Positions 25,215 to 33,969 of a stretch of 64,000 nucleotides of DNA are shown in pieces (position 1 is the stretch's first letter; each line of letters opens with the position of its first letter). The notes beneath the pieces are model-generated. The model was not told the origin of the DNA and ran no database searches. It saw only the letters and a list, made by a program, of their open reading frames with translations. Source of the DNA: Nakamurella leprariae (lineage in GTDB: Bacteria > Actinomycetota > Actinomycetes > Mycobacteriales > Nakamurellaceae); assembly GCF_016918035.1 (NCBI RefSeq), contig NZ_JAERWK010000015.1, positions 62,001-126,000 on the forward strand, written 5' to 3'. The translations under genes were made by a program, and so were the position numbers.

Positions 25215-26426
25215 TCAGTCGGGCCGGTCGCCGCGGCGGCGCAGCGGGACCAGCGGCACCGCCGCCGCGGCCAGCAGCGCCGCGACCCCGAACCCGGCCG
25301 GATAGCCGGCCACGCCGACCAGCGCACCGATCGCCGGCGGGACCGCGGAGCCGGCCAGGAACTGGGCGGTGTTCTGGGCCCCCAGCGCCCGCCCGGCCCA
25401 GAACGGCCCGCCGATCTCGGCGACCGCGGTGAAGGCCAGCCCGTTCGGAGCCACCGTCACCACCGTGGCCAGCACCAGCACGACGACGGCCACCCCCCAG
25501 TCGAGGGCGTCGGTGACCGCGAGGGTGGCCATGACGACGGCGATGGCCACCGCGACGGTGCGCAGCGGTCGCATGCGGCTGTGCACCCGGTCCGACCAGA
25601 TGCCGGCCGCCACCCGGCCGGCCGCGCCCAGCAGCTGGGTCACGGTGACCAGCACCCCGGCCGCAGCCGCGGACCAGGACCGCTCGGTGATCAGCCAGGT
25701 CAGCGTGAAGGTCCACACCACGAACTGGGGGACGACCAGCAGCACCGAGACGCCGTGGATGCGCCACAGCCGCCGGTCGGTGCGGTACGGATTGGCCGTC
25801 AGCTCCGGAGCGGCCTGGGCGCGGACCGGCCGCGGCGGGTCCAGCACCCACAGTGCGCAGCAGATCCCGGCGACGGCGGTCAGCACGGTGGGCACCAGCA
25901 GGGCCGCGCCGATGCCGTGCTCCTCGGCCAGGCCGGGGACGGTGAGCGCGGCCAGTCCCACGCCCAGCGGTTGTGCCATCTGCCGCAGTCCCATCACGGT
26001 GCCGCGCCGCTCGGCGGGGAACCAGCCGACCACGACCCGCCCGCTGGCCGCGTTCGCGCTGGCCGCGCCAGCCCCGCCCAGCAGCAGGAAGACGCTCAGC
26101 GGCACCAGGGATCCGGCGTCGGCGGTGAGCACGGCGCCCAGTCCGGCCGCGGCGGTGAGGATCCCGCCGAGGGCCAGCACCAGGCGTTCGCCGACGGCGT
26201 CGGCCAGCGCCCCCCAGGCGATCAGGGTGAACAGCACGCCGACCGTCGGCATGGCCACGACCACGCCGCCGGCGGCCAGCGACAGTCCGCGCTGCTCGTG
26301 CAGCGTCGGCAGCAGGAAGGCCACTCCGTTGGTGAAGACCGCGCCGGCGGCCTGGGTGCCCATGCCGAGCGCCAGCATCGACCACAGGCGCAGCGGCGGA
26401 AGATGCCCACGATCCGGCGTTCTCAT
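25215..26426 (-). CDS. MFS transporter
   Basis: 403 residues, about twelve transmembrane helices. Seen: LWSMLALGMGTQAAGAVFTNGV in helix 1 and the helix 2-3 loop of MFS form (GALADAVGERLVLA); RRGTVMGLRQMAQPLGVG in helices 4-5; and WSDRVHSRMRPLR between helices 8 and 9. This branch resembles drug/carboxylate exporters of the NarK/CynX type, but the substrate is unknown. ATG 26426 has GGGAG six nt before it, better than the ATG at 26441. Divergent from hrpA. Confidence 0.88.
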   Translation of the reverse strand: MRTPDRGHLPPLRLWSMLALGMGTQAAGAVFTNGVAFLLPTLHEQRGLSLAAGGVVVAMPTVGVLFTLIAWGALADAVGERLVLALGGILTAAAGLGAVLTADAGSLVPLSVFLLLGGAGAASANAASGRVVVGWFPAERRGTVMGLRQMAQPLGVGLAALTVPGLAEEHGIGAALLVPTVLTAVAGICCALWVLDPPRPVRAQAAPELTANPYRTDRRLWRIHGVSVLLVVPQFVVWTFTLTWLITERSWSAAAAGVLVTVTQLLGAAGRVAAGIWSDRVHSRMRPLRTVAVAIAVVMATLAVTDALDWGVAVVVLVLATVVTVAPNGLAFTAVAEIGGPFWAGRALGAQNTAQFLAGSAVPPAIGALVGVAGYPAGFGVAALLAAAAVPLVPLRRRGDRPD

Positions 26427-26549
26427 CTGCTGCTCCCACATCTTGGGATCGGTGTCTCACTTGATGAACTGCTCAGGAGCATAGGCCGTGGGACGGGACC
26501 CGTCGGCCGCGCCCCGCCCGGCCGGGGCGCGCCTATCCTTAACGGCGCC

Positions 26550-29500
26550 ATGACCGTCTCGCCCGGGGTGCCGGCTCCCGCCCAGGCCCCAGCCACGCCG
26601 CCCTCGTCCGGCGACGGCCGGAATTCCCGCACCCCGAGCGATCGCGGGCGGGGCCGCCTCGATCTCCCGTCCGACCTGGCCGCCCGCCTGGCCGCGGTGA
26701 CGCTGCTCGACGAGCGCCGGCTCACCCAGCGCTGGCACCGGCTCGCCGGGGTGAGGCCGCCGGCCCGCCGGGACCTGCAGCGGCAGGAGTGGCTCACCCA
26801 GCTGCAGCGGGCCGAGGAGCGACTGGGTCGTCGCGCGGCCGCCGTCCCGGCCATCACGTTCCCGGACTCGCTGCCGGTGTCCCAGCGGGTCGACGACCTG
26901 GCCGCGGTCATCCGTGATCACCAGGTCGTGGTGGTGGCCGGCGAGACCGGGTCGGGCAAGTCGACCCAGCTGCCCAAGGTGTGCCTGCGGCTCGGCCGCG
27001 GCCGGCGGGGAATGATCGGGCACACCCAGCCCCGCCGCATCGCCGCCCGGGCGCTGGCCGAGCGCATCGCCGAGGAGACCGGCACCGAGCTGGGACAGGC
27101 CATCGGCTACAGCGTCCGGTTCAACGACCACACCGGTCCGCAGACCTCGGTCAAGCTGATGACCGACGGCATCCTGCTGGCCGAGATCGGTCGGGACGCC
27201 GACCTGCTCGGCTACGACACGATCATCCTGGACGAGGCCCACGAACGGAGCCTCAACATCGACTTCCTGCTCGGGTACCTGGTGCAGCTGCTGCCGCGCC
27301 GGCCCGACCTCAAGCTCATCATCACCTCGGCGACCATCGACCCGCAGCGGTTCGCCCGGCACTTCGCCGCCCCCGGCCGCGAGGTGCCGGTCATCGAGGT
27401 GTCGGGCCGCACGTTCCCGGTCGAGATCCGGTACCGGCCCTTCGGCCTCGACGCGCTCGGCGACCAGGACGGGGACGGGGACCCGGACGCCGTGTACGAG
27501 GCCGACCGCCGCACCGGTGCCACTGCCGGCGGGGCCGGGCCCGACGGCCCGGCCGACCAGACCCAGGCCATCTGCGACGCGCTGGACGAGCTGGCCCGCG
27601 AGGGCGACGGCGACGTCCTGGTCTTCCTGTCCGGCGAGCGGGAGATCACCGACACCGCGGACGCGGTGCGGGCGCACCTGGCCGGACGGCCGGGCGTGCA
27701 CGAGGTGGTGCCGCTGTACGGGCGGCTGTCGGCCGCCGACCAGCACCGCGTGTTCAGTCCGCACAGCGGGCGGCGGATCGTGCTGTCCACCAACGTGGCC
27801 GAGACCTCGCTGACCGTCCCGGGCATCCGGTACGTCATCGATCCGGGCACCGCCCGGATCTCGCGGTACTCGCCGCGGACCAAGGTGCAGCGGCTGCCGA
27901 TCGAGCCGGTGTCCCAGGCGTCGGCCGGGCAACGGGCCGGACGCTGCGGCCGCGTCGCCGACGGCGTGTGCATCCGGCTGTACAGCGAGGACGACTTCGT
28001 GGCGCGGCCGGAGTTCACCGACCCGGAGATCGTCCGGACCTCGCTGGCCTCGGTGATCCTGCAGATGGCGTCATTGCGCCTGGGCGACATCGAGTCGTTC
28101 CCGTTCATCGACCCGCCGGACCGCCGGCTGATCACCGACGGCATCACGGTGCTCACCGAGCTGAACGCGCTCGAACCCGGTCAGGGTGGCACCTTCCTCA
28201 CTCCGACCGGTCGCGCGTTGGCCGCGCTGCCGGTGGACCCGCGGCTGGCCCGGATGATCGTCGAGGGCGACCGGCAGGGCTGCATCGCCGAGATCCTGGT
28301 CGTCGTCGCCGCCCTCACCGTGGTCGACGTCCGCGAGTACCCGCTGGAGGAACGGGACAAGGCGGTGGCCGCGCACTCCCGGTTCGTCGACCCCCGGTCC
28401 GACTTCCTGGCCGTCATCAACCTGTGGCAGTACTTGGCCGATCAGGGACGAGCGTTGTCCGGCAACGCGTTCCGCCGGATGTGCCGACGGGAGTACCTGC
28501 ACTGGCTGCGCATCCGGGAGTGGCAGGACCTGCACGCCCAGCTCGAGCAGATCGCCCGCGGCCTCGGCATGGACACCACCGCGTCGGCCCGGACCAACGT
28601 CGGCCTCGTCCTCGAGCAGCCGCAGCAGCACGGTCGACCGGAGTCATCCGGAGCCGGGAACGGGGACGGCAGCCGGCGCGGACGCGGCCGGCGCCGCCGT
28701 CCCGCTGCCCAGGTGGTGGCCGCCGCACCCGAGCCTGCACCCCAGACCGCGCCCGCGGCGGCACCTGGGACCACCCAGCCCAGTCAGCCCGTCAAGGGCT
28801 CGTTGGCGGTCCCGGTCGACGTCGCCCGCGTGCACACCGCCGTGCTGGCCGGCCTGCTGAGCCACCTGGGCAGCCGTCCGGAGGCCAGCCGCGAGTACCA
28901 GGGCACCCGCGGCAGCAAGTGGATGATCTGGCCGGGCTCGGCGTTGTCCCGGTCCGGTCCGCCGCTGGCCGTCGCGGCCGAACTGGTGGAGACCAGCCGG
29001 CTCTGGGGCCGGGTGGTGGCCCGGATCGAACCGGAGTGGGCCGAGCAGGTCGGCGAGCACCTGCTGAAACGCTCGTACTCCGAGCCTCGGTGGAGCGCCA
29101 AGCGGGGCGCCACCGTGGCCACCGAGCGGGTCACCCTGCTCGGGGTGACGCTGTTCGCGGCGCGCACGGTGCAGTTCGACCGGATCGACCCGGAACTGTG
29201 CCGCGAGTTGTTCATCCGGCACGCGCTGGTCGAGCGGGACTGGCCGACCCGGCACGCGTTCGCGGCCGCCAACCGGCGGGCGGTCGACGAGGTCGCCGAG
29301 TGGGAGGACCGGCTGCGTCGTCGCGACCTGCTCGACGACGAGGTGCTGTTCGCCTGGTACGACCAGCGGATCCCGGCCGACATCACCGACGCCCGCCGGT
29401 TCGACCGCTGGTGGAAGACGCAGTCCCGCACGCAGCCGGGCCTGCTCACCTTCACCGCCGACCAGCTGGTCGCCGAGCTGCAGCGCCGGGACGCCGGCTT

Positions 29501-30989
29501 CCCGGACTCCGAGCTGGGTCGCGACGCGTTCCCGGACACGTTCGCGGCCGGCCCGGTCGAGCTGGACCTGGACTACACGTTCGACCCGGCCCGCAGCGAC
29601 GACGGGGTCAGTGTCACCATCCCGCTGGCCGTGCTGTCCCGCGTCGACCCGGCCGCGTTCGGTCGGCAGATCCCCGGGTTGCGCCGGGACCTGACCGTGG
29701 CCCTGATCCGCTCGCTGCCCAAGCAGCTGCGGCGCAACTTCGTGCCGGTGCCGGACTTCGCCGCGGCGGCGCTGCAGCGGATCGACCAGGCGGGCGACGG
29801 GTCGTCCGGTCTGCCGGACCAGCTGGCGACCGCGCTCACCGCGCTCACCGGCGTCGTCGTCCGGGCCGCCGACTTCGACGTGGACAAGGTGCCCGACCAC
29901 CTGCGGATGACGTTCAAGATCGTCAACGAGGCCGGGGAGGACGTCGCCGCGGGCAAGGACCTGGCATCGCTGCAGCACCGGCTGCGGGACGACACCCGCA
30001 CCGCGGTGGCCAGTGCCGTGGCGCGGGACAGCCGCAGCCTGGAGCGGCCCGGGCAGACCACCTTCCCGCCCGAGGGGGTGCCGCGCCAGGTGACGACCAC
30101 CGTCGCCGGCCAGTCGGTGACCGCGTACCCGGCGCTGCTGGACCGGGGGACGGTGGACGGTGCGCCGCGGGTCGACCTGGTCGTGCTCACCGACCCGGAC
30201 GACCAGCGGCTGGCCCACCGCACCGGGACGGTGCGACTGCTCGGGGCCGGGCTGACGGTGCCGATCAGCTTCCTGCGGCAGGCGCTGAGCCGCACCGAGA
30301 TGATGCTGCTGGCCACCAGCGGGCACGGCTCGACCACCGCGTTGGTGCAGGACGCCACCGTGGCCGTGGTCGACGCGCTGCTGGACTGGGCCGGCGGGCC
30401 ACCCTGGACGGCGGCCGAGTTCGAAGCCCGCCGGGAGCGGATCGCCGGGCAGCTGAACCGGTCGGTGCTGGACGTGTTGCACGCCGCCGGGCAGGTGGTG
30501 CAGGCGGCCAACGCGGCCCGGGACCGGATCGACGGGATCCGCGGCACCGCGCTGACCCGGCAGGTCGCCGACCTGCAGGCCCGGCTGACCGAGCTGGTCG
30601 GCGGCGACTTCGTGGCCCGGACCGGTGCCGCGGGGCTGCCCGATCTGGTCCGGTACCTGCAGGCCCTGGAAGTGCGGGCGCAACGGCTGGCCGAGAACCC
30701 GGACCGGGACCGGCAGCGGATGGCCGAGATCGCCGAGCTGTCCGCCGCCGCCGACGAGGTCGTCGACGCCGTCTGGCACCGCCGCGGGCTGGCCGCGCTG
30801 GTCGACGGGCGGGCCGGATCCGGCGCCCGGGTCGGACCCGAGCTCGACCCGCGGGTGCGGGAGCTGCGGCGGCTGCTGGCCGAGTACCGGGTCGCGCTGT
30901 TCGCCCAGCCGATGCGGACCGCGGTGCCGGTGTCGGCCAAGCGCATCGGGGCGGCCGTGGCCGACCTCCGTGCCACGATGGGCCGGTGA
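26550..30989 (+). CDS. hrpA: ATP-dependent RNA helicase HrpA
   Basis: 1479 residues, DEAH/RHA superfamily 2 helicase. Seen: Walker A GETGSGKST (about 131-139), DEAH at about 228, SAT motif III, FLSGEREITDT, STNVAETSLTVPG and the QRAGRCGR motif VI, then the HA2/OB region and the long C-terminal part (DUF3418) typical of bacterial HrpA. It unwinds RNA and rescues stalled ribosomes in E. coli. A low-complexity insert rich in Gly/Arg/Ala/Pro (about residues 690-750) separates the helicase core from the C-terminal part and makes the protein longer than the roughly 1300 of E. coli HrpA. ATG 26550 chosen as first Met after the MFS gene region. Confidence 0.95.
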   Translation: MTVSPGVPAPAQAPATPPSSGDGRNSRTPSDRGRGRLDLPSDLAARLAAVTLLDERRLTQRWHRLAGVRPPARRDLQRQEWLTQLQRAEERLGRRAAAVPAITFPDSLPVSQRVDDLAAVIRDHQVVVVAGETGSGKSTQLPKVCLRLGRGRRGMIGHTQPRRIAARALAERIAEETGTELGQAIGYSVRFNDHTGPQTSVKLMTDGILLAEIGRDADLLGYDTIILDEAHERSLNIDFLLGYLVQLLPRRPDLKLIITSATIDPQRFARHFAAPGREVPVIEVSGRTFPVEIRYRPFGLDALGDQDGDGDPDAVYEADRRTGATAGGAGPDGPADQTQAICDALDELAREGDGDVLVFLSGEREITDTADAVRAHLAGRPGVHEVVPLYGRLSAADQHRVFSPHSGRRIVLSTNVAETSLTVPGIRYVIDPGTARISRYSPRTKVQRLPIEPVSQASAGQRAGRCGRVADGVCIRLYSEDDFVARPEFTDPEIVRTSLASVILQMASLRLGDIESFPFIDPPDRRLITDGITVLTELNALEPGQGGTFLTPTGRALAALPVDPRLARMIVEGDRQGCIAEILVVVAALTVVDVREYPLEERDKAVAAHSRFVDPRSDFLAVINLWQYLADQGRALSGNAFRRMCRREYLHWLRIREWQDLHAQLEQIARGLGMDTTASARTNVGLVLEQPQQHGRPESSGAGNGDGSRRGRGRRRRPAAQVVAAAPEPAPQTAPAAAPGTTQPSQPVKGSLAVPVDVARVHTAVLAGLLSHLGSRPEASREYQGTRGSKWMIWPGSALSRSGPPLAVAAELVETSRLWGRVVARIEPEWAEQVGEHLLKRSYSEPRWSAKRGATVATERVTLLGVTLFAARTVQFDRIDPELCRELFIRHALVERDWPTRHAFAAANRRAVDEVAEWEDRLRRRDLLDDEVLFAWYDQRIPADITDARRFDRWWKTQSRTQPGLLTFTADQLVAELQRRDAGFPDSELGRDAFPDTFAAGPVELDLDYTFDPARSDDGVSVTIPLAVLSRVDPAAFGRQIPGLRRDLTVALIRSLPKQLRRNFVPVPDFAAAALQRIDQAGDGSSGLPDQLATALTALTGVVVRAADFDVDKVPDHLRMTFKIVNEAGEDVAAGKDLASLQHRLRDDTRTAVASAVARDSRSLERPGQTTFPPEGVPRQVTTTVAGQSVTAYPALLDRGTVDGAPRVDLVVLTDPDDQRLAHRTGTVRLLGAGLTVPISFLRQALSRTEMMLLATSGHGSTTALVQDATVAVVDALLDWAGGPPWTAAEFEARRERIAGQLNRSVLDVLHAAGQVVQAANAARDRIDGIRGTALTRQVADLQARLTELVGGDFVARTGAAGLPDLVRYLQALEVRAQRLAENPDRDRQRMAEIAELSAAADEVVDAVWHRRGLAALVDGRAGSGARVGPELDPRVRELRRLLAEYRVALFAQPMRTAVPVSAKRIGAAVADLRATMGR

Positions 30990-32089
30990 CCTCCTCGTCC
31001 ACCCGCCGGTCGGGTCAGCCGTCCCGATCACGCCCCCGCCGGCCGGCCGGCGCCGAGCAGCCGCCGGTCCGGTTCGCCGGGCTGGTGCGGGGCGGAGCAA
31101 CGTTCATGGCGCTGGTGGTCGGGGCCGCGGCGGTGGCCGCGCTGGTCGGGACGGCGGGCACCGCTGATCCGGCCGTGGTCGGCCTGGCCGCACCAGGCCC
31201 GCTGGTGGAGTTCGGCATCCCGGTGATGCGCACCCTGCTCGACGTGGCCGCGGTGGCGACCGCCGGGCTCGGATTGCTGTCCCGGTTCATCGGATTCGAC
31301 GACCCGGACCGCGCCGAACCGGTGCTGCGTCGGGTGCGCCGGGTGGCGGTGTGGACGGCGGCGGCCTGGGCGGCCGCCGCCCTGACGAGCATCGTGCTGC
31401 TCACCGCCGAGCTGCAGCCCGGCTCGGTGCCCAGCCCGGCCGACGTGTGGCGGTACATCGGCAACATCCCGGCCGGCAAGGGACTGCTGCTGTCCGCGGC
31501 CTGCGCGCTGGCTTCGGTGTGGCTGGCCCGGCTGGCCGTCCGGCACGGCGAACGGGTGCCGGCCGAGCTGCGCACCGGGCTGGCCCTGTTCGGCCTGCTG
31601 CCGCTGCCGCTCACCGGGCACGCCAGCAACTGGCAGTACCACGACCTGTCGATGGTGCTGATGGAGCTGCACGTGGTCACGGCCAGCGCCTGGGCCGGGG
31701 GACTGGGCGCGGTCATCGTCTTCCTGGTGCGCCGGCCGGACCTGCTGGCCGTCGCGCTGCCGCGGTTCTCCCGGCTGGCGACCTGGTGCGTCGTCGCGGT
31801 CGGGGTGACCGGCCTGTTCACCGGCATCCTCGAGCTGGCGCTCTCACCGCTCACCGAGCTGCCGTCCTCGTTGTGGACGACGCGCTACGGCGTGCTCATC
31901 CTGGCCAAGACGCTGTGCATGGTCGTCGTCGCGGTCATCGCGGTGGTGGTGCGGACGCGCTTCCTGCCGCACATCGCGAACCGGCAGCGGACGGCGGTGG
32001 CGCTCTGGTGCGGCTGGGAGCTGATCGTGCTGGCTGTCGCGTTCGGGGTCGCCGTGGTGCTGACCCGCAGCTCGGTCACCCTGTACTGA
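30986..32089 (+). CDS. CopD-family membrane protein
   Basis: 367 residues, GTG start in a GTGA overlap with hrpA. Seen: a basic cytoplasmic N-terminus of about 30 residues and eight or so transmembrane helices. Conserved features of CopD are present: GLLPLPLTGHASNW, LHVVTASAWAGGLGAVIVFL and SLWTTRYGVLILAKTLCMVV. CopD proteins take up copper or help mature copper enzymes; there is no CopC domain or copper chaperone next to it. Coupling to hrpA is probably fortuitous. Substrate inferred from family only. Confidence 0.85.
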   Translation: MTSSSTRRSGQPSRSRPRRPAGAEQPPVRFAGLVRGGATFMALVVGAAAVAALVGTAGTADPAVVGLAAPGPLVEFGIPVMRTLLDVAAVATAGLGLLSRFIGFDDPDRAEPVLRRVRRVAVWTAAAWAAAALTSIVLLTAELQPGSVPSPADVWRYIGNIPAGKGLLLSAACALASVWLARLAVRHGERVPAELRTGLALFGLLPLPLTGHASNWQYHDLSMVLMELHVVTASAWAGGLGAVIVFLVRRPDLLAVALPRFSRLATWCVVAVGVTGLFTGILELALSPLTELPSSLWTTRYGVLILAKTLCMVVVAVIAVVVRTRFLPHIANRQRTAVALWCGWELIVLAVAFGVAVVLTRSSVTLY

Positions 32090-32383
32090 GCAGGCGTGTG
32101 CGTGCTGCCCGGCGAGTCGGACGATCTCGACCGGGCACCTGCCTTCGGCCTCGAGTCCGTCGCAACGGGTGGCCAGGGACCGCCTTCGCCAGGCGCTGCC
32201 GGGCCGCTACCGGGACACATCGCTCTCGATCGCCTGCCGGTGATCACGGAACGGCCCGCCCGCTGACCACCCATGGTGGTTCCGAACGACTCGATCCGAG
32301 CCCCACTGGCCATCCGAGAGCACCGCAACCCGCGACATCAGGCCTCGATCCCCGTCCCGCGCCGCGGTCATCGAGCGAACGCC
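32090..32383. other. intergenic spacer at left edge of catabolic region
   Basis: 294 nt between convergent copD-like and fadR-like genes. No convincing gene, tRNA or strong hairpin. It marks the junction between core genes and the accessory catabolic block. Confidence 0.6.
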
Positions 32384-33082
32384 CTAGGAGTCGATGAAGC
32401 GGGTGTAGACGTCTGCCACCTCAGTGGCGGAGTCGGCGAGATGTGACGCCATCCTCCGCTCCGCCAATGTGGCGTTCCCGTCGGTGATCGCAGCGAGGAT
32501 CCGTCGGTGCGCGCGCTGGGTCGACGGCAGCACGACGTCGAAGTCCGTGCGGTCCAACGGCTCGAACATCGCCATCCGCGTCGTCTCGATGGCGTCCAAC
32601 AGCAGCGGAAGGTCGGCCATCTGCGCGATCGTGAGGTGGAACGCTGAATCCAGACTTCGGAAGGTGGCGACGTCCTCAGCCGTGTCGAGACCGCGGACGG
32701 CGCCTTCGAGCTCACCCAAGCCCTCGTCGGTCGGGCGTTCCGCGGCCCGGCGAGCCGCGAGTGGTTCGATGCGAGCCCGGAACTCGAGCAGTCCCTGCAG
32801 CTCGGACCAGCGCAGCGCGGGCGGGGTCCGGGCGTCCGGGGCCGCCGGAGCCTTGACGATCGAGCCTCCGTTGACGCCACGGCGCACCTCGATCAGGCCC
32901 TCGCCCTCGAGGACCCGGAGCGCCTCACGCAGGGTGACCCGCGAAACGCCCAGGCGTTCGGCATGCTCGCGCTCCGGTGGGAACCGCTCACCGGGCGAGA
33001 CCCGGCTCAGCATGATGTCCCGGCGAAGTCGTTCCAGCACCACCGAATAGGCAGCCGGAACGCGCACCTGGTGATCGGCCAT
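32384..33082 (-). CDS. FadR/GntR-family transcription regulator (FCD domain)
   Basis: 232 residues. N-terminal winged helix: RRDIMLSRVSPGERFPPERE and VSRVTLREALRVLEGEGLIEVRRG. C-terminal FCD all-helical domain with the metal-binding pattern of Asp and three His (SLDSAFHLTIA, AHRRILAAI, MASHLADSA). FCD regulators usually bind a carboxylate or amino acid ligand. It is divergent from the PuuD-like gene with 70 nt between, and an inverted repeat CCAAAG-N6-CTTTGG lies in that gap, a probable autoregulatory operator. ATG 33082 chosen because the wHTH then has its normal length. Likely controls the amide catabolic genes. Confidence 0.92.
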   Translation of the reverse strand: MADHQVRVPAAYSVVLERLRRDIMLSRVSPGERFPPEREHAERLGVSRVTLREALRVLEGEGLIEVRRGVNGGSIVKAPAAPDARTPPALRWSELQGLLEFRARIEPLAARRAAERPTDEGLGELEGAVRGLDTAEDVATFRSLDSAFHLTIAQMADLPLLLDAIETTRMAMFEPLDRTDFDVVLPSTQRAHRRILAAITDGNATLAERRMASHLADSATEVADVYTRFIDS

Positions 33083-33116
33083 GACCACGATCCTATCCGG
33101 CGTCGGTGCGCCATAC

Positions 33117-33134
33117 CCAAAGACGGTCCTTTGG
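33117..33134. promoter_or_regulatory. inverted repeat, probable operator of the FadR-type regulator
   Basis: CCAAAG (33117-33122) and CTTTGG (33129-33134) form a 6-bp palindrome around 6 nt, in the 70-nt space between divergent genes. It would overlap the regulator promoter and lies 19 nt before the PuuD-like start. Confidence 0.5.
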
Positions 33135-33152
33135 ACTAATCTGCGATCCATT

Positions 33153-33905
33153 ATGACACTTTCGACGAGACATCACGTCCGGAGCCGACCAGTCATCGGC
33201 CTGACGGGACGGCGTACCTCCGCTGCCCGCCTGGGAGCACCGCCCGGTTTCTGGGACGCCCAAGCGGACGCCTACTACAGCGAGTACGCGCGCAGCGTGG
33301 CGCACGCCGGTGGGCTTCCGTTCCACATCTCGCTGGATGCCGCAGCGACAGACGTCGGCGACGTGATCGACGCGTTGGTGCTGACCGGTGGGGACGACGT
33401 GGAACCGTCCCGGTACGGGAGCACGATCGGTCCCAGATCGACGGCCGTCGACCCAGACCGCGACGCGTTCGAGATCGCCCTGTTCGAGGCCGTCCTGCGG
33501 GCTGGCAAGCCGATCCTCGGCATCTGCCGTGGGAGCCAGCTGATCAACGTGGCGCTGGGCGGCACCTTGGTGTCGGACCTGCCCCTCGGTGAGGGAGCCT
33601 CCCACGCGTCGTACGCCTTCCCGAGGGCGCACCGTCGCCATGCAGTGCGGTTCGAGGTCGGCAGTAGGGCGCACGAGATGTACGGAGATCTGACGAGCGT
33701 CAACTCGTTCCACCACCAAGCGGTGGACCGAGTCGGTTCTGGACTGACCGTGACCGGACGAGCCGAGGACGGGGTCGTCGAGGCCATCGAGATGCACGAC
33801 GCACCGGTGCTCGGGGTCCAGTGGCATCCCGAGTGCTTCGCCTCCGACCCGGTGTTCGACTGGTTGGTCCACGCCGCCAGGAGTGACGTGGCCGCGGCGG
33901 GGTGA
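33153..33905 (+). CDS. gamma-glutamyl-gamma-aminobutyrate hydrolase-like class I amidotransferase
   Basis: 250 residues, PuuD-type peptidase C26. Seen: IGLTGRR start, VLTGGDDVEPSRYG, the nucleophile Cys125 in ILGICRGSQLINVALGGTL, and the His225/Glu227 pair in VQWHPECF, so the catalytic triad is complete. It hydrolyses a gamma-glutamyl amide and frees glutamate. It faces an operon with a glutamine-synthetase-like enzyme, aldehyde dehydrogenase and amino acid dehydrogenase, which supports removal of a gamma-glutamyl protecting group (inference). ATG 33153 has a TAATCT box 9 nt upstream and almost no leader, so the mRNA may be leaderless. Confidence 0.9.
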   Translation: MTLSTRHHVRSRPVIGLTGRRTSAARLGAPPGFWDAQADAYYSEYARSVAHAGGLPFHISLDAAATDVGDVIDALVLTGGDDVEPSRYGSTIGPRSTAVDPDRDAFEIALFEAVLRAGKPILGICRGSQLINVALGGTLVSDLPLGEGASHASYAFPRAHRRHAVRFEVGSRAHEMYGDLTSVNSFHHQAVDRVGSGLTVTGRAEDGVVEAIEMHDAPVLGVQWHPECFASDPVFDWLVHAARSDVAAAG

Positions 33906-33912
33906 CGCGCAG

Positions 33913-33956
33913 ATGAGGCGTACGCCCCGGCCTCAGGCCCGGGGCGTACGCCTCAT
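33913..33956. terminator. strong bidirectional terminator hairpin
   Basis: An 18-bp perfect stem (33913-33930 with 33939-33956) with an 8-nt loop lies between the convergent PuuD-like gene and the catabolic operon end (33970). It is the strongest hairpin seen in the window and closes both transcripts. Confidence 0.9.
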
Positions 33957-33969
33957 CGGTGTCCCGCCG

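Noticed and set aside
33913-33956. Attachment site or riboswitch
   Set aside because: Location between two convergent stop codons and simple perfect stem fit a terminator.
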